In this document: positions 19,208 through 27,273 of the stretch, piece by piece
Layout of the letters: each line of letters begins with the position of its first letter
Position numbering within the stretch: the stretch's first letter is position 1
Source: Candidatus Zixiibacteriota bacterium
GTDB taxonomy: Bacteria > Zixibacteria > MSB-5A5 > GN15 > FEB-12
Length of the DNA: 64,000 nucleotides
Assembly (NCBI GenBank): GCA_017999435.1
Contig: JAGNLV010000002.1
Span: forward strand, 610,161 to 674,160
Reading direction: 5' to 3'
Translations under genes and position numbers: made by a program
The notes under the pieces: generated by a model
What the model saw: the letters and a program-made list of their open reading frames with translations, nothing else
Database searches by the model: none
Told to the model about the DNA's origin: nothing

Positions 19208-19668
19208 GCCTGCGGCGGCGCCGGTGAAGAGATTCGCGCGCGGCGGGCGGTCTGCCCGCCGCGCATCGTTTTGTTCGGCGGCGGACGGCCGCGGCGCACG
19301 CGCCGGGTCGGAACAGGCTTTCTTTCCCGAAGCCGCCGGCAGGCCTGCAATCCGCGCTGCCGGCGAGGCGAGGGCAGGAGCCGACGTCGGCGGCCCCCGG
19401 TCCCGGTTGGCCGGGGCGAAATCGCCGGTCGGCGATTTGCGGCGGCGCGACGGGTGCAGTCCAACCGGGACAATGCCGACAGCATATGGGACGATTAAGA
19501 TGACGAAGATCGGATCGACCTGAGCCACAATGGGGACTTTGCAGGGGCCCGCGGCGCCGCCGGCCGCCGGGGCGGGCCGCTGCCGACACGGCATGCAGCC
19601 GGAGAGCCGCCGCAAAAAGTTTCCGGCGATTCGCGGTCCCTGGCCTGTATAAGGAAACGGCCGGGCCA
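19208..19668. other. GC-rich intergenic region, no supported gene
   Basis: Short open frames on both strands are arginine-rich and lack ribosome sites. A 9-bp inverted repeat AAATCGCCG-GT-CGGCGATTT lies at 19419-19438. The promoter of the next gene starts at the right edge. Confidence 0.4.
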
Positions 19669-19697
19669 TTGACATCGGGCCGCCGGCGTTGTAAGTT
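19669..19697 (+). promoter_or_regulatory. Candidate promoter of the small secreted protein gene
   Basis: TTGACA (19669-19674), 17-bp spacer, TAAGTT (19692-19697), about 57 bp before the ATG. Confidence 0.6.
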
Positions 19698-19753
19698 AAG
19701 GATCATGGCAGCACGATACGTGCGAACGTTACTCATCAAGTGAGAGAGTTTAC

Positions 19754-20374
19754 ATGCACAGAAAACTCACCGTTGTTCTGACCCTCTGCGGCATGCTCCT
19801 CGCACCGCCCGCCCTCATGGCCGAAAAGACGGCCGCCGGCAAGGTGTCGAAGAACCCGTTCGACCACCGCGCCGTGGGCGGCGGCAGCATCAGCATCGAC
19901 AAGATCGACGGCTTGGTTGCGGATGGGCAGATCCAGGCAGGCAAGAAGATCACTTTCCACCTGCGCTTCACGAACAAGACCGGCCTGCCGGTCGCCGGAT
20001 TCGCCAACGGTTTCCGCGTCTACTCGCCCGACGGGGCGACGTGGGGGACGACCGTGGCCGACACGACCGGACTGATGCCCAAGGGGTTGATGGACGGCGG
20101 CATGTTCATCACAACTTTCGGCATCAGCGGTTCGGGCGCCGACACCGTCGGTTTCGGCGGCTTCCGGATTCTGAAAGACGGCTTGCCGGACGGCTGGAGC
20201 GACGTGCCGGCGACGATCACGATCGGCCCCATTCCGGCGTCGATGGTCGGCAAGACGGTCTGCCTCGACCAGTCGTTTTTCCCGCCCGGCGGCTACTGGC
20301 TCTGGTCTTTGGAGGATCAGGTCGAGAACGAGCCCGACTTCGGCGGGCCCTACTGCTTCAAGATCGTCAAGTAG
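19754..20374 (+). CDS. Secreted protein of unknown function
   Basis: 206 residues. An N-terminal signal peptide (MHRKLTVVLTLCGMLLAPPALMAEK) is followed by a beta-rich mature domain (SISIDKIDGLVADGQIQAGK; ITFHLRFTNKTGLPVAGFANGFRVYSP; FFPPGGYWLWSLED). The ITFHLRFTN segment reads like an Ig-like or flexible outer-surface domain, but I do not recognise a family. It has its own promoter and a strong terminator 25 bp after the stop, so it is a single-gene unit. Export to the periplasm or beyond is well supported; the role is not. Confidence 0.8.
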   Translation: MHRKLTVVLTLCGMLLAPPALMAEKTAAGKVSKNPFDHRAVGGGSISIDKIDGLVADGQIQAGKKITFHLRFTNKTGLPVAGFANGFRVYSPDGATWGTTVADTTGLMPKGLMDGGMFITTFGISGSGADTVGFGGFRILKDGLPDGWSDVPATITIGPIPASMVGKTVCLDQSFFPPGGYWLWSLEDQVENEPDFGGPYCFKIVK

Positions 20375-20398
20375 CGGATCGACCCGCGCACAAGCTGT

Positions 20399-20433
20399 GA
20401 CTCCTGCGGCCCTGCTGCAGGAGTCCTTTTTTT
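20399..20433 (+). terminator. Rho-independent terminator
   Basis: Perfect 9-bp stem GACTCCTGC / GCAGGAGTC with a 9-nt loop, then a run of T residues. Confidence 0.92.
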
Positions 20434-20447
20434 GCGGTTAGGCGGAA

Positions 20448-21713
20448 TCAGCGGTCAGTGCGCGCCAGAATGGCGACGCCGAGGGCGAACGCGATCGCGC
20501 CGATCGCGGTGAGAATGCCCGCCGGCACGAGCATCTGTCCGAGCGTGAACCCGCGCCAGATCGCTCCCTCGTACGCGTAGATCGCCCATTTGACGACGCT
20601 GAAGTTGCTCACGGTGAGCATCCACGACGGCATGACCATGAGGGGGACCATCGAGCCGCCCGCCATGGCCATAACAAGCATGATCGCCCAGCCGGCCCCG
20701 CTGACCGCCTGCTCCGTGCGGCCGAGGACGGAGATGAGCATCATGAGCCCGACAAAGCAGCATCCCGCGGCCGCCAGGGCGATCGCCATGCCGAGCGGGA
20801 ACGCCACGCGGACGCCGAAGATGAGCACTCCCACCGCCAGCAGCGCCACCGAGACCGCGCCGGAGGTGACGAAACACGCCAGCCCTTTCCCCGCGAGAAT
20901 TTGTCCGCGCGTGATCGGGGCGAGCCGCAACCGCAGATAGGTGCCGCGCTGCCGCTCGCTGACGATGGACTGCGCGAATGTCAGCGCGCACCCGAGCAGC
21001 GCCCAGGTGAGCGCCTGGGGGAACGTGATCTCAAACGGTGACCGCGGCCCCTCCCGTTCCACCGCCACCTCCACCACCGTGATGGCGGTTTTCCCGAACG
21101 GGGAGGATTGGCTCACCTCGGCGGAATCGAAGGTCGTGAGATAGTCGTCGAAACTCGCAAGCAGCCGGGTCAGCACGCCGCGCTGGTCGGGGGGCAGGGC
21201 GGTGTCGGCGCGCAATCCCGCCAGGCCCTCGTTGACCCAGGTTTTCGCGACGGCCGGGTCAGCCAGGCGGTCCTGCATGAGCGAAAACCAGGCCTCGGTC
21301 ACCATCCCCTGCAGGTAGCCGGCCTCGGCCTTGCGCGACGGATCCAGACCGATCTCGATCGGCGGCATGGCGAAGGGGTTGCCCTCGCCGGTCGCAAGCG
21401 AGTCCCGCTTCAGGAGCACGTACGCCGTGAGCTTCCCCTTCTGCACGAGCAGGCGCGCCGAATCGAGCGGCAGCGGGGTGACGGCGAGCACGGGCTTGGC
21501 GGAGAGCTTGCCGATCATCTGCCGGCTCTGCTCGGTCCGCAGTTCGTCGACCGCGGCGATTTTCATGCTGCCCGCGCGCGCCCCGCCGGTGCTGAAAATG
21601 GAACCGAAAAAGAGCGCCATGAGCAGGGGAAACACGATCACCCAGAAGAGGCCGAAGCGGTCGCGCCAGAGCAGGCGGAGATCCTTGCGGGCCAGAGTCA
21701 AAAGCGTCTTCAT
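20448..21713 (-). CDS. ABC-2 type exporter permease
   Basis: 421 residues from ATG 21713, which overlaps the ATPase stop (TGATG). The N-terminal helix FGLFWVIVFPLLMALFFGSIF is followed by a large extracytoplasmic domain (about 50-220). A cluster of five or six helices follows from about residue 225 (ALTWALLGCALTFAQSIVSERQRGTYLRLRLAP is the typical NatB/YhaP-type ABC-2 signature). The reaction is ATP-driven export of an unknown substrate together with the neighbouring ATPase. The gene is second in a two-gene minus-strand operon. Confidence 0.9.
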   Translation of the reverse strand: MKTLLTLARKDLRLLWRDRFGLFWVIVFPLLMALFFGSIFSTGGARAGSMKIAAVDELRTEQSRQMIGKLSAKPVLAVTPLPLDSARLLVQKGKLTAYVLLKRDSLATGEGNPFAMPPIEIGLDPSRKAEAGYLQGMVTEAWFSLMQDRLADPAVAKTWVNEGLAGLRADTALPPDQRGVLTRLLASFDDYLTTFDSAEVSQSSPFGKTAITVVEVAVEREGPRSPFEITFPQALTWALLGCALTFAQSIVSERQRGTYLRLRLAPITRGQILAGKGLACFVTSGAVSVALLAVGVLIFGVRVAFPLGMAIALAAAGCCFVGLMMLISVLGRTEQAVSGAGWAIMLVMAMAGGSMVPLMVMPSWMLTVSNFSVVKWAIYAYEGAIWRGFTLGQMLVPAGILTAIGAIAFALGVAILARTDR

Positions 21714-22603
21714 CAGTTGCGCAGCCTCCGTCCCGTGAGATTGAGGAACACCGTTTCGAGGTCGGCGCGGTGAATCTCGAGGCGGAGAAAGCGCACGCCC
21801 GCGTCCGCCAGCGCCGCGATCTCTTCGAGCGGCCGCTCGGTCTCCAGCCGCAGGGAGGTGCCGGTGAGGTCGCCGGGCAGCGGTTGCCCCGGATCCGGCG
21901 GGCGTTCGAGTTCGGCCTCGATGACCGACTTCCCGCCGTGCTTGTGGATCAGCCGGTCGACCGTGTCGAGCGCGAGAATACGCCCGTGATCGAGTATGGC
22001 GACGCGGTCGCACAGCCGCTGGGCCTCCTCCATGTAGTGTGTCGTATAGAGGATGGTGCGTCCCTCGCGCCCGAGGGCCTCGATGGTGTCGAAGATCTGG
22101 TTGCGCGATTGCGGGTCGACCCCGACCGTGGGCTCGTCCAAAAGCAGGAGCGGCGGATCGTGCACGACGGCGCAGGCGAGATTGAGGCGGCGCATCATGC
22201 CGCCGGAAAACGTCTTCACCAGGTGGCTGCGGCGGTCCGTCAAACCGGCGAGCTCGAGCGCCCACGCGACCCGCGCGGCGAGCCGGGCCCGGGAGAGGCC
22301 GTAGAGGCGGCCGAAAAACGCCAGGTTCTCGGCCGCGGTGAGGTCGCCGTAGAGCGCGAGCGCCTGCGGGGCGTTGCCGATCTTTCGGCGCAGCGCCGGC
22401 CGCGTCGGATCATCGATCCCGTCCAGACGCACCCGCCCGGAATCCGGCGCCAGCACACCGACCATCATGCTGATCGTGGTGGTCTTGCCGGCACCGTTCG
22501 GCCCGAGCAGGCCGAAGGTCTCGCCGGCGGCGATGTCGAATGAGACGTCGCTGACGGCCGCGATGTCTCCGAATCGCTTGTGCAGGTGTTCGACCGATAT
22601 CAT
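21713..22603 (-). CDS. ABC transporter ATP-binding protein (ABC-2 exporter, CcmA/NatA-like)
   Basis: 296 residues from ATG 22603 (MISVEHLHKRFG). Upstream in-frame codons lack family similarity. Walker A is [13 protein letters not shown] (about 36-48), the Q-loop region lies around NAPQALALY, the signature is TFSGGMMRRL, Walker B is LLLLDEPTVGVDPQ, and the switch His is in TTHYME. Beyond about residue 215 is a C-terminal regulatory extension typical of exporters with DUF4162-like tails. It energises the overlapping permease gene downstream. No clear ribosome site is visible. Confidence 0.92.
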   Translation of the reverse strand: MISVEHLHKRFGDIAAVSDVSFDIAAGETFGLLGPNGAGKTTTISMMVGVLAPDSGRVRLDGIDDPTRPALRRKIGNAPQALALYGDLTAAENLAFFGRLYGLSRARLAARVAWALELAGLTDRRSHLVKTFSGGMMRRLNLACAVVHDPPLLLLDEPTVGVDPQSRNQIFDTIEALGREGRTILYTTHYMEEAQRLCDRVAILDHGRILALDTVDRLIHKHGGKSVIEAELERPPDPGQPLPGDLTGTSLRLETERPLEEIAALADAGVRFLRLEIHRADLETVFLNLTGRRLRN

Positions 22604-22722
22604 TTCTCGCGCATCCGGTTGAAGATCTGATCGACGAAGATACGGCGGGGATCGCCCCGCGTCAACCACAGACTGTGCGCGACCGTCTGCGCAGGCGGGC
22701 ACCGAGCCGGCGCGTAGTTTTG

Positions 22723-22801
22723 TAGGTCAGGACCTTTATGGTCCTGACGGGACCGCTCACATCGATAGTAAGAATGTCAGGACCACAAGGATCCTGACCT
22801 A
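22723..22801. repeat. Nested inverted-repeat element (REP/MITE-like)
   Basis: Contains hairpin 1 (GTCAGGACC 22726 / GGTCCTGAC 22740-22748) and hairpin 2 (GTCAGGACC 22776 / GGATCCTGAC 22789-22798). The outermost arms TAGGTCAGGACC and GGATCCTGACCTA also pair, so the whole 79 bp is an imperfect palindrome built from four copies of one core. Confidence 0.7.
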
Positions 22802-22909
22802 GAGAAGGGCCAACCACTGGGGGACGGGTCACGTGAGCGGTGGTCGGACGGCCTCGTCGCGCGCCGCCTTGCGGGCTCAAGATTCACGGGGACTGGAGCT
22901 GCATGAGGC

Positions 22910-22933
22910 GGCGGGAGCCTGCGGGCTCCCGCC
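22910..22933. repeat. Strong 10-bp hairpin
   Basis: GGCGGGAGCC-TGCG-GGCTCCCGCC, a perfect 10-bp stem with a tetraloop. It lies downstream of the LamG-dockerin gene on the minus strand, but no T-run follows. Confidence 0.6.
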
Positions 22934-23001
22934 GTACGATGCGAATGAAAATCGCAGAGGTTGTCGCTTGCCCCCGTGCTCTGCTCCACGGCATGCCGCG
23001 G

Positions 23002-24765
23002 TCAGTCGCACGGCGGCGGCGGGGGTCCGCTGCGGAACAAAAAGTTCACCAGATAGGTCAGGTCGGAGACCTTTATGCCGCCGTCATTGTTGACATCGCC
23101 ATGATCCGGGCAGTTGGGCGATGGACCGCCCCGGAAGAGGAAGTTCACGAGGAAAGTCAGGTCGGACACCTTCAGGCTGCCGTCCCCTGTGAGATCGCCG
23201 CGCGCGACGCAGCAGCTCGGGGGCGTGAGCACGTTGACGAAATACATTGACGCCAACGTCTGCCACTGGCTGCTCCGGTAGACTTGGAGCAAAATCATGT
23301 ACGGGTCAAGCAAGGCGTAGTCGACGAACTTGGCGGTCAGAGTAATGGTCACGCTGTCGCCGGGCAGGACGTTGGCGTTGCCGTAAACAGGCTGTCCGGG
23401 GTTGAGCCCGTTCAGACTCACGCAGGGGGCGTACCCCATGCTGTCGATCATAAGTGTGTCACCTTGGTACGAGTAATCGATTGCGGCTGCAATCCTAAAA
23501 TCTATTGGGAACGTGTCTGGAAAGCCGGCGTTGAATATCTTCAGCGAACCCAGATTATCGACACAATCGGTCACTGCGGCAAAGAAGCCCTTTTCGAATC
23601 CTGCGCACCACATGGAGTCGATGCATAGGGTGTCGCCGTCGGGGGCGAAGCCGTTAAAGAACATCTGGTACGGCCAGCAATGCTGAATGTCCTGAGTATC
23701 CACTATGGCCTCAGATCCAATCATGGTGACTTCCCGAGCCGGCACCGTCACGCTGCCCGAAGCCGGCGTGAACTCAATTGGAAATGTGTCCGGCACTCCT
23801 GCGAATGAATAGTCGTCCGTGAGCGGCTCGATGCCGGAATTGATAATCAGACCGGTTAATTTGGCCCATCCTGTCGGCGACGGGCCGTCATACACTTCTG
23901 CGCCCAGGGTCACCTTGCACTTCCCATCGGCCCCGGCCGCATAGATTTTCTGAATCTCCGCTGCACTTAAAACGCGCGGAAAGATCTCCAATTCATCGAT
24001 ACCCCCCGCGAAGCAGGCGCCGCCCTGCGGCGAAACAATCCGGTCGCCGACCCAGAGCTCCGAGGTATTGTGAAGCGTGCCCTGGTAGCCGGAGGGGTTG
24101 AGGGTCGTGACCGGCGCGCCATCAAGGTAGAACACGAGCCCGGTCGGGCTGTCGCGGTCGACCGTCACGGCGACATGGTGCCACGTGCCGGAGACGGGAA
24201 TCGCGTTCCCCGCCGGCACAGCCCAGTTGTTGTAGCCGGCGGCGCCGCAGGCGAGCTGGAGGGCGAGCCGACCATCCAGCAGGAAGAAGCTGTACCCGCT
24301 GAGGTACCCGCCGATGTCCTGGCGCTTGTCGATGATGGTGCGAATGCCGGCCAGCCCCTCGCGCTGAATCCAGGCGTCGATCGAGAAGTCATTCTCACGG
24401 ATGTCGATGCCGCGGCCGCGGGCCGCGCTGAACGGATTCGTCCAGTAATGGGGAACGGCGACGTGCTGGTTGCCGCCGTCGAAGAACAATGCGTTGTCGA
24501 CCTTGCCCGTGATCCAGGACGGGCCGCCGACGAGGGCGCCGTCGAGACCGCGCACATTGTGCGCCGCGGTCCCGGAGGCTTCGTCAAACGGCAACCACAG
24601 CCCCATTTTCGGCGGCGGCTGCGTGCACGCACTCCAGCCGTCGGCGGCCACCAGCAAGACCGCGACCAAGGACGCGGCGACGATCATCGCCCGAAAAACC
24701 AAACGATCCCTCTGCACCGTGCGCCGGCCGACCCCCCTTTTTGACACGAACCGTGGTCTCTTCAT
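23002..24765 (-). CDS. Secreted LamG-domain protein with C-terminal dockerin-like repeats
   Basis: 587 residues from ATG 24765, chosen for ribosome site AGGAGAAGG just upstream. The long N-region contains a hydrophobic signal (VFRAMIVAASLVAVLLVAADGWSA). Residues about 55-260 form a LamG/concanavalin-like module (MGLWLPFDEASGTAAHNVRG; NDFSIDAWIQREG; WHHVAVTVDRDSPTGLVFYLDG), a carbohydrate- or surface-binding fold. Repeated FPDTFPIxF segments follow in a middle region. The last ~65 residues hold two calcium-type repeats (GDLTGDGSLKVSDLTFLVNF; GDVNNDGGIKVSDLTYLVNF). It is probably an extracellular adhesin or binding protein, with its own promoter. Confidence 0.88.
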   Translation of the reverse strand: MKRPRFVSKRGVGRRTVQRDRLVFRAMIVAASLVAVLLVAADGWSACTQPPPKMGLWLPFDEASGTAAHNVRGLDGALVGGPSWITGKVDNALFFDGGNQHVAVPHYWTNPFSAARGRGIDIRENDFSIDAWIQREGLAGIRTIIDKRQDIGGYLSGYSFFLLDGRLALQLACGAAGYNNWAVPAGNAIPVSGTWHHVAVTVDRDSPTGLVFYLDGAPVTTLNPSGYQGTLHNTSELWVGDRIVSPQGGACFAGGIDELEIFPRVLSAAEIQKIYAAGADGKCKVTLGAEVYDGPSPTGWAKLTGLIINSGIEPLTDDYSFAGVPDTFPIEFTPASGSVTVPAREVTMIGSEAIVDTQDIQHCWPYQMFFNGFAPDGDTLCIDSMWCAGFEKGFFAAVTDCVDNLGSLKIFNAGFPDTFPIDFRIAAAIDYSYQGDTLMIDSMGYAPCVSLNGLNPGQPVYGNANVLPGDSVTITLTAKFVDYALLDPYMILLQVYRSSQWQTLASMYFVNVLTPPSCCVARGDLTGDGSLKVSDLTFLVNFLFRGGPSPNCPDHGDVNNDGGIKVSDLTYLVNFLFRSGPPPPPCD

Positions 24766-24878
24766 GACGCCTTCTCCTGGGAAAGATGTACAGTTATCCC
24801 TGCTCACGTTCTGCGCACAGAACGGCCGAACGCCGGTGGTGTCTCACTATGATGTGGGTTGTCCGGATAGGTTGCCCT

Positions 24879-24907
24879 AGTATATCTTGTCGCCCCCCGT
24901 TAGGCAA
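24879..24907 (-). promoter_or_regulatory. Promoter of the LamG-dockerin gene
   Basis: On the minus strand: -35 TTGCCT (24907-24902), 17-bp spacer, -10 TATACT (24884-24879), about 110 bp before the ATG. Confidence 0.7.
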
Positions 24908-25148
24908 GCTATTTGTGGACATGAGAGGCGCATTTTTGACGGCGAACAGGCAGGGCAAGCCTAAGACGACCGAAAAAGTCTCGTATCCGGGATGATCCGC
25001 CGCGCCAGGCGCGCCTCCGGCCCAGGCGGGTCGAGGGCGAGGCCGGGCGCCGGAACCAAAAGAATCGGCTCCGGCCGTTGATCCGACGGGGGCGGAAAAG
25101 CGCTTGACGCGGGGTATTACTTTGTATTAACATGGGCTCCGACCGGCA
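24908..25148. other. Intergenic region before the metal-uptake cluster
   Basis: No gene supported. A possible promoter for the regulator is TTGACG (25104) with TATTAA (25125), but the spacer is only 15 bp. Confidence 0.4.
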
Positions 25149-25159
25149 GGAGGATTTCG

Positions 25160-25178
25160 CCGGACCGGGATGGTCCGG
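25160..25178. promoter_or_regulatory. Palindrome upstream of the RHH/zinc-ribbon gene
   Basis: CCGGACC-GGGAT-GGTCCGG, a perfect 7+5+7 inverted repeat ending 8 bp before the ATG. It is placed for autoregulation by the ribbon-helix-helix protein it precedes. Confidence 0.5.
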
Positions 25179-25186
25179 TCGGCGCG

Positions 25187-25534
25187 ATGAGAAAGAAATC
25201 GGAAATCGTGACGTTCAAGGTCGACGGGGCGCTGCTGGAGGAACTCCGGAAAGTCCCCAATCGATCAGCCTTTATCCGTACGGCGGTACTGTCCGCGCTT
25301 CGGGCAACCTGCCCGCTGTGCCAGGGGACGGGGATTCTTTCGGCATCGCAGCAGCGCCACTGGGATCGGTTCGCGCATGACCACGCGGTCACCGAATGCG
25401 ACGACTGCCACGAGCTCTACCTGGTGTGCGAACACGAGGCGGGTCAGAGGCCAGGCCGTAAGCCGGCGGGCCGGAAACCGGCGGCCGGGGCGGTGAAGGC
25501 TGGGCGGCGGGGGAGGACGCGCCGAGGGAAATAG
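25187..25534 (+). CDS. Ribbon-helix-helix protein with zinc-ribbon-like Cys cluster
   Basis: 115 residues. Residues 1-38 (KKSEIVTFKVDGALLEELRK, then NRSAFIRTAVLSAL) match a CopG/MetJ-type ribbon-helix-helix DNA-binding fold. Residues about 42-82 carry CPLC, CDDC and a following C-E-H, consistent with one bound zinc. The C-terminal ~30 residues are Arg/Lys/Gly-rich. It lies 42 bp upstream of a ZnuABC-like operon in the same direction, so a metal-responsive repressor role is a reasonable inference. The start ATG 25187 has no obvious ribosome site, although AGGAGG is present at 25149-25154. Confidence 0.75.
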   Translation: MRKKSEIVTFKVDGALLEELRKVPNRSAFIRTAVLSALRATCPLCQGTGILSASQQRHWDRFAHDHAVTECDDCHELYLVCEHEAGQRPGRKPAGRKPAAGAVKAGRRGRTRRGK

Positions 25535-25576
25535 ACGGCGGCGGCCGGAGGCCGCATACTTGGGAACAGGTTGACG

Positions 25577-26512
25577 ATGATAGAGAATAGACTGATCAAG
25601 TGGACCGGCAGGGGGATCGGGGCGGTGGGCGCCGCGGTGGCGATCGGGCTGGCGCCCGCGGGGTGCGGGAGCGGGGCCAAAGCCCCGGGGGGTACGATCC
25701 AGGCGTTTGTCACGGTGGCGCCGCAGGCGTACTTTGTCGAGCGGGTCGGCGGCGATTGCGTGGCGGTCGATGTGCTCGTGCCGCCGGGTCAGTCGCCGCA
25801 CACCTACGAGCCGACGCCCCGGCAGATGGCGCGCCTGGAGGCGGCCGACGTGTATTTCCGGGCGGGGATGCCGATCGAGAACCGGTGGATCGGACGGCTG
25901 GCGGAAATTGTGGGGGCGGACCGAATAATCGACACGCGCGCCGGGGTGGCGCTGCGGTCGATCGAGGGGCACAGCCACGAGGAGGGGGACGAGGAGGAAG
26001 CGGCGCATGGCAAGACGCCCGATCCGCACATCTGGCTGGACCCGGTGGCGGCGAAGACGCAGGCGCGGACAATCGCCGAGGCTCTGGGCCGCCTCGATCC
26101 GGGGCGCCGCGAGGACTACGGGGCGCGGCTGGCCGCGTTCGAGCACGATCTCGACTCCGTGCACGCGCTCATCGGCGAAATCCTCGCGCCCTGCGCCGGC
26201 CGGGCCGTGTACGTGTTTCATCCCTCCTACGGCTACTTCCTCGACCGCTACGGCCTGCGGCAGACGGCGATTGAGCGGGAGGGGAAGGAGCCGGCGGCCC
26301 GGGATCTCGCGGACCTGATCGACGCGGCGCGCGCCGACAGCGTGCGGGCGCTGTTCGTCCAGCCGCAGTTTGCCAGGAAGACGGCGGCGGCGGTGGCGCA
26401 CGCGGTGGGGGCGGAGCTGGTGACGATCGATCCGCTCGCGCGCGACTACCTCCCCAACCTGGTCGACATGGCCCGGCGGATTGCGGCCGGGACGGCCCCG
26501 GAGGTGAAGTGA
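25577..26512 (+). CDS. Metal ABC transporter substrate-binding lipoprotein (ZnuA-like)
   Basis: 311 residues from ATG 25577 (a TTG at 25571 is an alternative). Signal with lipobox PAGC (Cys30). Family ligands are visible: His75 in HTYEPT, His151 in DPHIWLDP, His215 in FHPSYGYF and an Asp near 285-290 in TIDPLARDY. A His/acidic loop (GHSHEEGDEEEAAHGK, about 131-146) before the second His is typical of zinc rather than manganese binders. It captures the metal in the periplasm and delivers it to the permease encoded downstream. Confidence 0.9.
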   Translation: MIENRLIKWTGRGIGAVGAAVAIGLAPAGCGSGAKAPGGTIQAFVTVAPQAYFVERVGGDCVAVDVLVPPGQSPHTYEPTPRQMARLEAADVYFRAGMPIENRWIGRLAEIVGADRIIDTRAGVALRSIEGHSHEEGDEEEAAHGKTPDPHIWLDPVAAKTQARTIAEALGRLDPGRREDYGARLAAFEHDLDSVHALIGEILAPCAGRAVYVFHPSYGYFLDRYGLRQTAIEREGKEPAARDLADLIDAARADSVRALFVQPQFARKTAAAVAHAVGAELVTIDPLARDYLPNLVDMARRIAAGTAPEVK

Positions 26513-26514
26513 CC

Positions 26515-27273
26515 ATGGCGGAGCGGGCGGCGGTGGTGCTGGAGCAGGTGACGTTCGGCTACGATAGCGAGCCGGCGGTCGAAGAGGCCAGTTTCGCGAT
26601 CGGGGAGCGGGAGTATGTCTGGATCGTGGGGCCGAACGGGGGCGGAAAGACGACGCTGGTGAAGCTGATTCTGGGGCTGCTGCAGCCGCGACGCGGGACG
26701 GTGCGGGTGTTCGGGGCGCCGCCGGAGGAGGCGCGGCACCGGATCGGGTACATGCCCCAGCACGCGCGGTTGGATCCGAAATTTCCGGTGACGGTTTTCG
26801 AGGTGGCCCTCATGGGGCGGCTGGGACCGCGGCGCTGGATCGGGCGGTACCGCCGGGCCGACCGCAAGGCGGCGCTTCGGGCGCTCGACCAGGTCGGGCT
26901 CGCGGACATGCGCAACCGCAACCTCGCGGAGCTCTCGGGGGGGCAGCAGCGGCGGCTCCTGATCGCCCGCGCGCTCGCGGCCGAACCCGAACTGCTCCTG
27001 CTCGACGAGCCGATGGCGAACCTCGACATCCGGGGAGAAAACGAGCTCACCCGGCTCCTGCAGGAGCTGAACAACCGCCTCACGATCATCATGGTGTCGC
27101 ACGACCCGGCGTTTGTGGCCGGGTCGGTCAAGCGCGTCGTGTGCGTGAAGCGGCGCGTGCACACGCACCCGACCGCCACGCTCGACAGCGGGTTCATGCG
27201 GGAGCTGTACGGCACGGAGTTCCGCGTGGTGCGGCACGACGTCGAACAGGGGTCCGGGGAGGGCGCCGCCTGA
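26515..27273 (+). CDS. Metal ABC transporter ATP-binding protein (ZnuC-like)
   Basis: 252 residues from ATG 26515, 2 bp after the previous stop, with ribosome site GGAGGTGAAG (26500-26509). Walker A GPNGGGKTTLVK (about 39-50), Q-loop MPQHARLD, signature LSGGQQRRL, Walker B LLLLDEPMANLD, switch His in VSHDP. The block from YMPQHARLDPKFPVTVFEVALMG is typical of the zinc/manganese ATPase branch. A C-terminal segment with HTHPT could touch metal. It energises import through the overlapping permease gene. Confidence 0.92.
   Translation: MAERAAVVLEQVTFGYDSEPAVEEASFAIGEREYVWIVGPNGGGKTTLVKLILGLLQPRRGTVRVFGAPPEEARHRIGYMPQHARLDPKFPVTVFEVALMGRLGPRRWIGRYRRADRKAALRALDQVGLADMRNRNLAELSGGQQRRLLIARALAAEPELLLLDEPMANLDIRGENELTRLLQELNNRLTIIMVSHDPAFVAGSVKRVVCVKRRVHTHPTATLDSGFMRELYGTEFRVVRHDVEQGSGEGAA

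Noticed and set aside
19224..19523. Short plus-strand frame after the propeller lipoprotein
   Set aside because: Arg/Ala/Gly-rich, no ribosome site, no signal or domain.
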